A DNA stretch of 64,000 nt from Ochotona curzoniae. Its lineage: Eukaryota; Chordata; Mammalia; Lagomorpha; Ochotonidae. The stretch covers positions 27,563,001-27,627,000 of the forward strand of contig NW_024467119.1 in the NCBI RefSeq assembly GCF_017591425.1, read 5' to 3'. A program made the position numbers and the translations under genes. Positions 10,610 to 20,780 of the stretch are shown piece after piece (position 1 is the stretch's first letter; the number at the start of each line of letters is the position of its first letter). The notes beneath the pieces were generated by a model. The model saw only the letters and a list, made by a program, of their open reading frames with translations, was not told the DNA's origin and did no database searches.

Positions 10610-11010
10610 TGTTCTTTACCGTGAGCCGAAAACACCAGTTACAACAAGGTCTCTTAGGAGGTTTATTCCAGCGGGGCAGGAACAGGGTGGAGATGGTGGA
10701 TATCAGCGAGAAAGGAGAAGATGGAGGTACCTGGGGCCCCTTATGTTCAGATAGGCCTACAAGGTGTGGGGGGCGGGATTGGGAGGAATTGAGGGCAGTC
10801 CCCAGGGGATTGGTACCTGCAGGTGGATGCCCAGGGATGATTGGTGAGTGGGTAGGGTGGGGACATTGGTGGTGGGATTCTCAGGTGAAATGCCAGGTTA
10901 CATCTGATTGGTGGATGGCTAGATCAGCATGAATTTCATGAGCTGTGAGGAAGAAGGAATGGCGCCAGGCAGGGTATCAGTCTCCACAATGACCTTCAAA
11001 TCGCTCCTCA
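10610..11010 (-). repeat. 3' LTR of the endogenous retrovirus (about 401 bp)
   Basis: The LTR begins TG and ends CA and lies just downstream, in the minus-strand sense, of the purine tract aaaagggaggaa (11,011-11,022 region). AATAAA lies on the minus strand at 10,662-10,667. U3 is rich in CCAAT boxes (minus-strand CCAAT at about 10,778, 10,809, 10,840, 10,865 and 10,907). The edge at 10,610 is the best TG...CA choice, but U5 could run some 40-60 bp further left. With no 5' partner LTR, insertion age cannot be read from LTR divergence here. Confidence 0.78.
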
Positions 11011-11030
11011 TTCCTCCCTTTTGCTATATA
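11011..11030 (-). promoter_or_regulatory. Retroviral polypurine tract
   Basis: On the minus strand, aaaagggaggaa directly precedes the LTR TG. This is the expected plus-strand DNA primer site and it fixes the U3 boundary. Confidence 0.75.
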
Positions 11031-11095
11031 TTAAAGGAGAAAGAGCACAGATTTCTTCTACAGCTTCTTTGAGCTGAGTTTGGGCGTAGCTCTCT

Positions 11096-12741
11096 CTAAT
11101 CAGTGGTCTCCTGGTGGTCGGGGGAGGAATGGGAAATTTGGAGAGGCTCGTAACCCTGCAAAAGAAACTGGTTAGCAGTGTTGTTAACGATTTTTTCCAT
11201 TTGAGCAAGAATAAAGTTTTGAAGAAAATTGATGAAACAAGGGACCATGGTGAGTCCCGCAACAAGTAATATCAGAGGGGTGAGAAGAGGGGCAAGCGTA
11301 GATATCAGAGGAGACTGAGCCCAGGAAAACCAGGAATTGCTATTAGTTCCAGACTGTTGAAGACAATCCTTGATGTCTAACAGGTGTTTAACATTTTGCT
11401 CAACTATCCCTGATTCATTAACGTAAAAACAACATTCCTTGTGGAGGAACATGCAGGTGCCTCCCTTTTCTGCTGTAACAAGGTCTAGGGCCCTTCTGTT
11501 CTGGAGAGTTACCTGAGCCAAGGAGCTAAGTCGGCGCTGGAGAGGAGCTAGGGAGAGAGCGGTGTTACCTAAGGCTGATTTGAGCTGCTGTGATTGCTGC
11601 TGGATTGAGGTGATTGAGGTTCCCTGCTGCTAATCCAAGAGAAGACAGGGAAGCAACTATGGACGTCCCCACAAGTACTGGGAGAAAAACTGCACGCTTT
11701 TGACGCTCTGATGAAGAAAGCATCCATGAGAGTTCTCCCTCACTAAGTAAAGACAGCTGGGGCACGACTGCTACTGGGAGGCAGGAGCCGGGGAGGTGGA
11801 ATTGATAATGTTATATAGAGAGCCGTTACACCACTTGAATGAGCCTTTAGGAGAGGAAGCAGGCTTGGTCACCTGAATTATGGTAGAGCAGGGGAGGAGT
11901 TTATGATAGGTCCTGGATGTGTTATAGCAAGTCAGGTTATGAGCTAGTGGGTCCCACAGGGGAACAGTTCCTAACGGAGAAACTGATTGGGAAAGGGTTG
12001 GGGTTTGACTGCTGCCTGTGGGGATAATGGGTACTGCAGCCAGAATGGGTTGCTGCAGGAGGCACAAAGGAACCACTCAGCGAGGTTGGGCAGAAGAGAT
12101 GCAGAGTTGAGCATGTCTAAAGTGATAGTTCAGATTTTCAACCAGGAGGTTGGGCACCTGGATGGGTATCTGACTCAAGGGAACTGGAAAGGGAAGTCTC
12201 AGAATTAAGAATGTGGGTGACTACTGCAGTAGCTTTGTCTGGATTGGGGGTCTAGCTGCCTACATATATAGTATTCCAGAGGGAGGAGTGACATAGCTAT
12301 GAGGGTAAAGGCAGCCCCTTTGAGGGGTAATCCATCTGCTGTTCCATGGGTTGCTTATTTTTATGTACGCACCCGTGGAGTTATGTCTAAAAATATAACC
12401 GGTCTCATGGGGATAATGCATTGTACACGACCAATAGGGACATCCTCCATAAAAGTCTCCGTAGGGGGAGTCTGCCTTGCAATAGTCATGTGTCTGGTCA
12501 TACTGCAGGCACAGATATGGCCTGGAAGTGGCCCAAAACTGAATTTATCAAAGCTTAATAGGTATAAACAAAGGAGCAGAGCACCCTGTTGGGGGACAAT
12601 AATGGGTCCCAATAGTTTGGTGTCATCCTGGTAAGTTTCTCTTAGATTAAACTGCCATACCAAGGCAGGAGGGGATTGGATTGGGGATTGGCTAAGGCTA
12701 GCTATGGGGAGAGTGACAAGCAGCCAATAGCAGAGAAGCAT
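11096..12741 (-). pseudogene. Endogenous retroviral env, frame-broken
   Basis: Env surface and transmembrane subunits, which in a live virus mediate receptor binding and membrane fusion. Four open pieces lie in different frames: 12,741-12,361 (Met start, hydrophobic signal-like start, SU N-terminus), 12,076-11,771 (SU C-terminal part with NLTC and NTS sequons), 11,765-11,565 (basic cleavage site RQKR followed by a hydrophobic fusion peptide beginning AVFLP) and 11,521-11,096 (LQNRRALDL immunosuppressive-type domain, CX6CC disulphide motif, then a membrane anchor rich in Leu and Val and a short tail). At least three frame changes separate them, so no full-length Env is encoded. The 3' TM piece is the best-preserved part. 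The CX6CC plus basic-site layout is typical of gamma-type Env. Confidence 0.88.
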
Positions 12742-14086
12742 CCTATAGAAGTGTTGGGGGAAGAAGAGTGACAGAGCAGAGACTACCTGAGAAGTGCAGT
12801 AATGGACTGAGGTAGATTAGTGGGATTTACTTATCAGAATTCTTCCTAAAAAGCAGTTTAAGTCCCTCTGGGGACTGGCAGGAATATGCAGTCTCTGACG
12901 ATTGGTCTTGATGGGAAGCTTCAATCTCCGGGGTGTCTCTGTGATAGCAGGGGGATTTACAGATGTATCTGAAGGAGGGGTAAAAAGTTTTAAATGGGAG
13001 TTATAAATCCAATAGGGCAAGCCTTCAACTTTGGCAGCCGTGGGAGTGATCTGTGTGACCTTAACAGGGCCCTGCCATTTGGGTACAAGGGGTGAAGAGG
13101 GTGTGGATAGGGAACGGTAGAGAACTAGGTCTCTGGGCTGCAAGGAGGAGCTGAGGGGTTGGAGTGAGGGAAGAAGTTTGTCTGCATGTAACCAAAGAAG
13201 GTATCGTAGATAGATTAAAAGGGGGTTGAGGAGAGATGGGTCAATGGGTGTAGGTTAAGCAGCCAGTGAGAGAGGTAAGACCGGGCAACCATACATAGGC
13301 TCAAAAGGGGATATAAGTAATGGATTTTGGGGAAGGGATCTTAGTCTCAACAGGACAGGGAGAAGTAGGGACACCCAATCTAGATGGAGTTCTAGGGTAA
13401 GCTTAGGAGGGTTTTTAGGGTCCTATTATTATGCTCAACCTTTCCAGAGGACTTGGGGCGGCATGGGATGTGAAAGTGCCATGGGATGTTTAAGGCATGA
13501 CAAATAAATTGGGTTACTTGGGAGGTAAGCTCCGGACCACTGTCAGATTGGATGGAGAGGGCAGGCCAAAGCGAGGTATCATCTCATTCAGCAGAATGTC
13601 TGCCACTGTCTGTGCCCTCCTGTTAGTGGTGGGGAAGGTTTCTATCTATCCTGAGAGGGTGTCAACTAACACCAGGAGGTATTTAAGCTTCTCGACTGTT
13701 GGCATATGGATGAAATCCACCAGTCAGTGGCAGGAGCATGTCCCCTGGCCTGGTGTGTGAAGAAGGCAGGGGGACGAAGGTTGGATGTGGGGTTAGTCTT
13801 TTGGCAAGTGGGACAAGTTGCTGAGAGAGATTTAAGAAAGGAACTATCTTCAGATGAAAGTGGCATGAAAGTCCGGGTATAGTGAATTAGGGTAGAGTTA
13901 TGAGAATGGAAAAGATTGTGTAAGTACCTAAGAGTCTGTTGGACAGTGGGGGGATCTGGGTTTGACACTAATGGATCAGGGTTGGAAGGACAAGACAGGA
14001 GGAGGTTGTTGTGAGGAGGGTATCTGCTGTAACTGAGGCTACGGTCCTCTCTAAGGCTGCTGCCTGGTCTGCTGTATCAGCCAAGT

Positions 14087-14147
14087 TATTTCCCTTCGAT
14101 CGCTTCTCGGCCTTTTGGCTAAGATCAAGTGTAGTATTTCCCTTCGA
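14087..14147. repeat. 13-bp target-site duplication around the U2 fragment
   Basis: tatttcccttcga at 14,087-14,099 and again at 14,135-14,147. Net gain is 48 bp, a multiple of three, so the surrounding RNase H reading frame on the minus strand stays open. Confidence 0.95.
14099..14137 (+). ncRNA. U2 snRNA 5'-fragment pseudogene (nt 1-39) inside retroviral pol
   Basis: Bases 14,099-14,137 equal the first 39 nt of vertebrate U2 snRNA without mismatch, as far as I can recall it, starting atcgcttctcggccttttgg and ending gtgtagtat. That covers the 5' stem-loop and the branch-point-pairing GUAGUA. The match stops abruptly, with no stem-loop II, Sm site or poly(A). A 13-bp duplication (tatttcccttcga) flanks it at 14,087-14,099 and 14,135-14,147, overlapping the match by one and three bases at its edges. 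It is a retroposed 3'-truncated snRNA fragment, a known pseudogene class, and not an expressible U2 gene. Confidence 0.92.
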
Positions 14148-14367
14148 GACTAGGGAGGAGCCCATTTGGTGAGCCTTGCAATGAACAATGCCGATAGCTT
14201 GGGGGAGGCAGGAGGCCTGAATAAGGTCAGAAATAAAGGAGGCATTGGCAATTGAGGTCTCCCGTGTAGCGAGAAAACCTCTCTCATTCCATAAGGCTAA
14301 GTGAGAAAGCAAAATGTGGAAGGCATATTTGGAGTCAGTGTAAACATTTTTCCAAGGATATAACAGA

Positions 14368-15140
14368 TTTCTACAATGGAAACTATAAAACCTGATTTAA
14401 AAAATAATAGGAAAGAAAAAACTCAAAACAATTGCATGTTTATGAGTTGAAAGAATAAATATTGTTTAAAAGTCCATTTTACTCAAAGCAGTCTGTGAAA
14501 TATATGCAATTCCCATCAAAATGCCAGTGACATTCTTTGCATAAATAGAAAAACAACCCTAAAATTTACATGGAGCTTTACAACACCCATAAAAGCCAAT
14601 ATACTCCTGAGCAAATAAATCTGGAGGCATAATAATAACTGATTTCAAAGCATCCATAGTTCAACAATAATTAAAACAGTAAGGCATAAGCATAATCACC
14701 AGAACCTAGCTCAGTGAATCAAAATAGACACCCCAGAAATTAACTCAGGTGTAAATGGACACTGAGTTTTGACATGCACTGGACAGGCTCTTTCATAAAT
14801 AGTGCTGATAAAGCTGGAAAGACCTGAGCAGAAAGATGAAATTAGATCCCTAGCTCTATCATATGTAAGAGTTAACTCAAAATGAAACAAAAACCTACAT
14901 GGAAGACCTGAAACCATGAAATTGCTAGAAGGAAACATAAGGAAACATTTTTAGGCATTTGCCTATACAAAGATGTTTTGGATAATATTCCAAAAGCATC
15001 AACAATAAGAGCAAAACTAGACAAATGGAGTTGTGCCAAATTCAGAAGCTTCTGCACATCAAAGGAAATAACCAACACAATGGGAGAAAACCTCTGCATA
15101 CTCTTCATCCCAAGGTTAATATCCAGACTGCATAAGCAGC
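14368..15140 (+). mobile_element. Old L1, piece 4: ORF2 C-terminal half (decayed)
   Basis: Collinear with L1 ORF2 after the RT: 'tgcaattcccatcaaaatgc', 'aaaatttacatggagc', 'aaatctggaggcataataa', 'gcttctgcacatcaaaggaa' and 'ggttaatatccagactgcat'. Stops are scattered throughout. Confidence 0.85.
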
Positions 15141-15610
15141 ACATTCCACTGAGTGTCCAAAGCAAAGGTAATTCCTACACTTTAGAAAGACGATTGGGAG
15201 CCTTGCCGGTGTAAAGCCATAACCAGCTGTAATCTTGTGAGAAAGCTCCAAGAACTCAGAGCCAAATTGCTGAAGCCGCTGGAACAGTAAAGCGTGAGTG
15301 TAGGCACTCTGATCCTCAAGCTTTCCTAACAGACCATAGAGAAGAGTTTAGTCCCAGTGTACGCTGTTTACTTATCAGTAGCCTGCTAGAAAAAGATGTT
15401 CACTGATGGACCCCTGTCCCGTGCTAACAAGCATGTAAACCACATCCTGTTTCAGACCCTCCTTCCTTAGGTCTCTGTGACCTAAGTCTTCTGCTGTTAC
15501 TAAACCTTGACTGCTGACTCTGAGTCTATAGTCTGTGTATGTGACAATCCGCTCTGTGCACCAAGTCCATTGCTGCAGGACAGCAATGTTACACATCAAT
15601 GATGAATACA
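15141..15610. other. Unidentified 0.47-kb block interrupting the L1
   Basis: L1 sequence stops near 'agactgcataagcag' and resumes near 15,611 with the ORF2 region 'attaatacagccactattc', skipping some 270 bp of expected L1. The block between is GC-richer and matches no family I recognise. It may be an LTR or other insertion accompanied by a deletion; I see no TG...CA ends or target-site duplication. Confidence 0.5.
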
Positions 15611-15649
15611 AATTAATACAGCCACTATTCAAAACAGCATGAAGATTGG

Positions 15650-15960
15650 TTTAAGATTTATCTATTTATTTAAAAGATTACAGGAAGATAGGGGGAAAAA
15701 ACCAGAAAGATCTTCCATCCACTGATTCATTCTCCAGATGGCTGTAACATCCAGGACTGGGCAAGGCTGAAACCAGGAACGTCTTCCAGGTCTCCCATCT
15801 AGGTAACAGGGGCCAAGAGAGCTGGACATCTGAGGCTGCTTTTCCCAGGTCATTGGCAGGAAACCTGACTGGAAGTGGAACAGCCAGACCACAAGCCAGC
15901 ACCCTTATGGAATGCTGGTGTCATGGGTGGCGTCTTTACCCGCCATTCCACAAATCAGCT
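15650..15960 (-). mobile_element. Old C-type SINE in the L1, reverse orientation
   Basis: Tail complement 'aagatttatctatttattta', core complement 'cttttcccaggtcattggca', head complement 'agcacccttatggaatgctg'. L1 flanks both sides. Confidence 0.85.
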
Positions 15961-16350
15961 TCTAGTATTAAGATTCTTTTAAAAATTAGAACTAGAGCTC
16001 CCACGTGATCCAACAATCGCCTGTACTGGGTAAATATGCAGAAGGGATGACATCACTATAAGAAAGAGACGCATGTCCTTTCAGGTTTCTTATAACACAA
16101 CTCCAAACAGCCAAGACATGGAATCAACCAAGATGCTCTTCAACACATTCATGGATAAACAAAATGTGGCATATATACACTACAAATATCATCCAGCCAC
16201 AAAAAAAGAGTGAAAGCCTGCCCTTTGTGACAAAATGGATGAAACTAACTGAAGGACATAATGTATGAAATTATCCATATACAGAAAGACAAATAATGCA
16301 TGTATTCCCTCATGTGTAAAAGCTTAAAAGTGCCAACCCAACAATCAAAC
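15961..16350 (+). mobile_element. Old L1, piece 5: extreme 3' end
   Basis: 'gatccaacaatcgcctgtac', 'aacagccaagacatggaatc', 'atatacactacaaatatc' and 'caaaatggatgaaact' are the hallmark end of old mammalian L1s. The element ends without a clear A tail near the next SINE. Confidence 0.85.
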
Positions 16351-16354
16351 AAAT

Positions 16355-16610
16355 AATTTGCAATGCAGGCACTTGGTGTTGCAGTCATGAGATTGCTTGG
16401 GATAACAACGTCCAGCCCTGGCTTCTGATTCAAGCCTCCTACTAATGTAGACCTTGGGGGGCAGCAACCCTCAAGGGCTGGGTTCCTGCTGACCGGGTGG
16501 GAGACCCAGACCCATGGCTCCTGACTCAAACCTAGCCAAGCCAAGACTGTTGCAGACAGTGAGGAATGAATCAATGAACAGGGATGTTTCTCTCTCTCTT
16601 TCTCTCTCTG

Positions 16611-16646
<36 letters not shown>

Positions 16647-16675
16647 CTCTGCTTCCCTTTCAAATACTTTTTAAA
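16355..16675 (+). mobile_element. Old C-type SINE with expanded (GT)n in its tail region
   Basis: Diverged copy (cacttggtgttgcagtcatg to caaatactttttaaaa). The CT-rich region has grown a (GT)16 run at 16,613-16,644. Confidence 0.75.
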
Positions 16676-17478
16676 AAGAGATAATCTATTATCTAATCAC
16701 TGATGAACATCTTTTATGGAATGTCAATTGAAAGAAAAAATGGGCCATTAATTTTAAAAACAACTGCTTGATTTCCTTTCACAGAGTCCCTACTATTACA
16801 CTATTTGAGACAAGCATTTCTTATGAACTATCCACTTGACAAACAGCATGTGAATGTATGTAGATAAAATATGTGAATAGCCATTCCTCTTGACAACCCC
16901 TGTGACTGCTGGTTCTGGTCTGTATGCTCTTCACTAAAAATCCTTGTGTTTAATAGATGTCTAAAGACTATGCTGCATCTCGGCAAATTCTGACAGCTTC
17001 CACTCTCTGCGGGTTTAACACAGAATAATAAGCAAAAGGACTCAGCCAGTGCAAGTGCCGCAAATGTTTTGTGTCTTCCTCTCTAGGCAACAAGACGGCA
17101 TCTTACATTCAGCCATTACTATCGAGAGGCCTTGAATTTCACAGTACTCTGAAGCTGTCATCAAGGCTACGAGGCTGCAGAAGTACATTCTTAGTCATCA
17201 AAAAAAAAAATTGTATAAACCCAGTCTTTTTAAGTGCGCATTATGGAGAAAAACACTCTCTAGCCTGATTTGAGTTTCTCAGAAGCTAACACTAGAAAAT
17301 AACCACAATAATAGTTTACAATCTCCATTCCTAGTCTATCCAGAGTCTAAGAGGGGAAAACTAAGTGTATAAAGAGTAGAGAGTGTGTCCTGGAGGTTCA
17401 GGAACAGCTAGTTCAACAAATTTGCATATAAGAATATTTCTGAGAGCAAGTTAATTTTCTTTGAAATACACATATACG

Positions 17479-17519
<41 letters not shown>

Positions 17520-17740
17520 CCGTAACTGCTCTGGTGTGCCTATTATGAAGTGGAGTTGAATGTGTTAGGAACATTAGCATGTGCTTTAGTTTCATGTAGA
17601 GGGAGGTATCTTAACCTGATGAAATTAAGTCTAGCTCATTTCTTAATGTCAAGACCAATTTTTGAGGAGAGATTTTTCATGAAATAAATACTCCAATTAG
17701 ACATATTCCTATATCTGTTTTTTAAATACATTAAAAGGGG
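16676..17740. other. Unique-looking DNA with a (GT)17 microsatellite
   Basis: No gene recognised. A (GT)n run lies at 17,482-17,515. The stretch 16.95-17.25 kb is less AT-rich and has a 65-codon open frame but no motif I can name. Confidence 0.5.
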
Positions 17741-17744
17741 ACTA

Positions 17745-18150
17745 GGCATTTGTTGAGCAATTAAGATACTACATAGGACACCCTGCAGCCCATAGCAGAG
17801 GGTCTTGGTTGGAGTTCCACCTGTGATTCCCAACTCTAACCTCCTATTAAAAAACTTTCTGGGCGACAGCTGTTAGCCTTAAAGCATTAGGTAGCTAGCC
17901 GTAGGAGAGACACTGGCTGAATCCCCTGCTCCATCCAACCCTGGCCTTTTGGAGAACGAACAAGTTAAACAGGAGATATTCTTCCTCTCCCTCTTTCCCT
18001 GTTTGTCTCCATCCCTTTCTCCTTCTCCCTCTTCCTCTCCTTCCGTCCCGTCCTCTACCCTCCCTCTTCCTCTGCCTTCCCTTTCCCACCTTCCCTCTCT
18101 CTCTCTCTCTCCCTGCATGTGTGTCTTTAGAATAATAAAAGTTTAATAAA
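17745..18150 (+). mobile_element. Old SINE-like copy with 140-bp pyrimidine tract
   Basis: A worn C-type SINE-like body precedes an expanded C/T-only tract (about 17,976-18,115, CCTCTCC and CTCT units) and an aataataaaagtttaataaa tail. The tract looks like the SINE CT region enlarged by slippage. Antisense Arg/Glu/Gly-rich ORFs are repeat translations. Confidence 0.6.
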
Positions 18151-19722
18151 TACATTAGACTAAAAAGAGTTAATACCAAATAAATACAGAAGAAATTATT
18201 TTTTAACTAGAAGTACTTGTGTTTGTTAAACATTTAAGATTCCCAATCACTGCTCTAATTCTAAAGAATCTGGTTTTCTAAACATAGAGCCCAGTATATG
18301 CATTTGGCAATTCCCATCCTTGTTTCACATGTATTCTTGAGTTTGACAATCACTAGCAAAGATATTCTGGGCATTAGCTGATTCCATGGTGATCCATGGA
18401 GCTCCCTGTATTGACCATATGGCCATGAAGTCATGATTTAATTCCAAATGCAACTTTTATCTCACTACAAATACAATAATCTGAAATCAACCATCAGAGT
18501 TCTCTCCCTCGGGAAAGCAGCTGATCATTACTCTACTTCAAACAATCAAGTGAAGTCTTGGCAAGTGTTGGACAACAAACCAGTCTAGATTACACACGTA
18601 AGTTCTTAAAGCAGCAGCTCGGTCCATTCATTGTTACCGTTCTTCATGCCTACAAGAGGATTAAGCACATCATAAGTATTCAAAAAATATTTGCTTATTC
18701 ATTTTTGGCAAGCACCAAGAAAGTAAGATTTTGATGTTGTTAAACATATATTTCAGTAATTTATTTTTAGAAAATTTTTATTTTCTTTTTAGGGAATTCT
18801 ATCACCTTCACTGAATCCCCTAAAATGACAATTTGTAAGTTTCAGAACATAAAATAATAAAATTTTGGTTATAATCATGGCTTAATGGACATTAACACTT
18901 ATTAATAATCATCTGTAAAATTTTAAGATCATCAACAAAAACAAGGATTTTTTTTTATTTTAACATAACATGAAAAGTACTAATGTTAAATATTCTCACA
19001 TGATCTTACTTTATTCTAACATTTTATGGCTATCACAAAGCTCAAATTAACAAGAGAAGTCGGTGGTAAATCATAAAACATATTGCGTATGAATTGTTGA
19101 GGTCTTTTCTCACAGCTTCTGTTTTGTGTTACCACAAACAACATTATATTAGATATCTAGAGTTTATGACTAGACAAAAACAATGAAAAGTTATACCAGT
19201 TTTTCATAATTTGGTTGAAAAGCATTTTGCTTTCCAGTGATATTAAAAACCTCTGAGCATAGAAGCTAAAGAAATACATAAACTTTGCATATCAGCTTAC
19301 TTTTAAGTTTACAAAATTTACAAATTCTAAAAGACGCTACTTCTGCATAATAAAGGCCATGTGTCTTCTACATTTTAATATCATAAGAAAATACCGTGCC
19401 AATCACATGAGAACAAAAAGATTGTTTCTATGAACAATTCACCTGCTGTGTGTATGAAGATGGATGATGACAACTTCCATAAACTGATCTTTAATGTGAT
19501 GACTACTGATCACCCTAAAACACGGTGGTAGATCTAACACTCACTGCCACCTAACCCACGCCAACACGAGCAGATGCATGTGACTCACAGACCTATGTAA
19601 GACAGCTACTAGGAACAAAATGATCATTCCTGGAATCACATCAGCTGCTCATAAAACCAGGCAAGGCAGAGCAATCTGCAAAATTCATAAAAATTAGTTA
19701 CAAAGAGAAGCCCTCCATCTTA
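18151..19722. other. No recognised gene or repeat
   Basis: About 1.6 kb of AT-rich unique-looking DNA, with dense stops in all frames and no repeat signature I can name. Confidence 0.45.
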
Positions 19723-19724
19723 AT

Positions 19725-20062
19725 GACTGGGCAGGGCATGGTAGCCTAGTGGCTAAAGTCCTTGCTTTGCACACACAGGGTTCCCATATGGGTGCTGATT
19801 CATATTCTGGCTGATCCACTTTCCATCTTGCTCCCTGCTTGTGGCCTGGGAAAGCAGTCGAGCATGGTCCAAAGCCTTGGGACCCTGCACCTGCACAGGA
19901 GACCTGGAAGCGACTCCTGGCTCCTGGCTCCTGGCTTTGGATCGGCCCAGCTTTGGCCATTGTGGCCACTTGGGGAGTGAACCAGAAGACAGAGGATCTT
20001 TGTCTCTCCTTCTCTCTGTAAATCTGCCTTTCCAATAAAAAGAAATGAATCTTTTTAAAAAC
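19725..20062 (+). mobile_element. C-type SINE, fairly intact
   Basis: Head 'gcatggtagcctagtggcta', core 'cttgtggcctgggaaagcag', a duplicated 'ctcctgg' run, and tail 'ctttccaataaaaagaaatg'. The possible duplication is only 'actggg'. Open frames of 60-113 codons over it are SINE artefacts. Confidence 0.93.
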
Positions 20063-20710
20063 TGGGTTGTAAATGCCTATGTGTTGTATTTCTTAGAAAT
20101 AAAGACTATGAGGAACTAATGATGCAAAAAATCTGAGTTTAAATCCAGTCTGCATCAGATTAACACATACATTTTCATCCTAAATATTCAGACCATCTAA
20201 TTTTCAGACTTCTAATTGATGCTTTGACATTGAAACATATCAGGAAGTTTCATAAAACTATGTGAATATATAAGGACATAAATAACATTTGAGAAACAAA
20301 CAAATGCAGATGCATTTAGGAAGATCACTTCACGTACAACAAAAACAGCATTAACAGCATTTTGTTTAAACGTGTGTAAGAACATTAGCCAATTTTACTG
20401 TGATTTATTTATTCCCATTCTATCCTGACACTGAACTTTGATTTCTCTAAAGGCTGAAAAGTTCCTGATTCATTTTGGTATATCCAGTGCCTATCTGCAT
20501 ATGTCCCAGTTTCTGGGACAAGGTTGATTTTCAAGGGTATTCGTATAATGAAATAGAGTAGAAAACCTTGTTACTAAATGGTCATTTGAAAGTAAATTTG
20601 GTTCCACAATATTTCTTGATAGAAAATGAATGAATAGAAGAAAACATCATAACATAGTTCACCTGCTATGTGAAAGAGAGGATGCTGAATATTCTCCGCA
20701 CAAAGAAATC
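20063..20710. other. No recognised gene or repeat
   Basis: AT-rich unique-looking DNA between the SINE and the 35-bp tandem duplication. Confidence 0.4.
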
Positions 20711-20780
20711 ATCAACGACACATCAGACAGTATGAGTTGATTATAATCAACGACACATCAGACAGTATGAGTTGATTATT
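20711..20780. repeat. 35-bp tandem duplication with a 16-bp palindrome at the junction
   Basis: Copies at 20,711-20,745 and 20,746-20,780 start atcaacgacacatcagacag and differ only at the last base. The join makes the perfect palindrome gttgattataatcaac (20,737-20,752). Confidence 0.95.

Larger units (their letters stand above)
12817..14360 (-). pseudogene. Endogenous retroviral pol remnant: RNase H end and integrase
   Basis: The piece starting near 14,345 has the RNase H motif YTDSKYAF and continues to the end of RNase H (HCKAHQMG, then GNNLAD). The piece 13,968-13,666 holds the integrase HHCC zinc finger (HxxxxH context, then CPTC) and the start of the core. The core then runs on in another frame: a codon expected to be Trp is TAG (near 13,650), an SDSG catalytic-Asp context lies at about 13,543 and a KVEH catalytic-Glu context about 35 codons later. 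The piece 13,143-12,817 is the integrase C-terminal domain (PKWQGPVKV). The remnant is non-functional. RNase H carries the in-frame U2 insertion. Everything upstream of the RNase H motif is missing. Confidence 0.88.
10553..14367 (-). mobile_element. 5'-deleted class I endogenous retrovirus (gammaretrovirus-like)
   Basis: Reading on the minus strand: RNase H and integrase end of pol (about 14,360 to 12,817), env (12,741 to 11,096), a purine tract and one LTR (11,010 to 10,610). Gag, protease, most RT, the primer-binding site and the 5' LTR are absent. The element sits inside the old L1, whose ORF2 appears to resume at about 14,368 (tctacaatggaaactataaa). Class I assignment rests on the env layout: a basic cleavage site, fusion peptide, LQNRRALDL-type domain and CX6CC. 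All genes carry frameshifts or stops, so it is defective. I found no convincing short target-site duplication; bases 10,553-10,609 between L1 and the LTR are unassigned. Confidence 0.9.

Noticed and set aside
11096..12741. Intact captured env (syncytin-like gene)
   Set aside because: At least three frame changes split it; no single open frame spans SU and TM, so no functional Env is supported.
13497..13760. 87-codon + strand frame in the retroviral region
   Set aside because: Antisense to the integrase core; a shadow of the minus-strand pol remnant.
10553..14367. Retrovirus copied as a processed pseudogene by L1
   Set aside because: The LTR continues past the polyadenylation signal into U5 and there is no poly(A); this fits a deleted provirus better.
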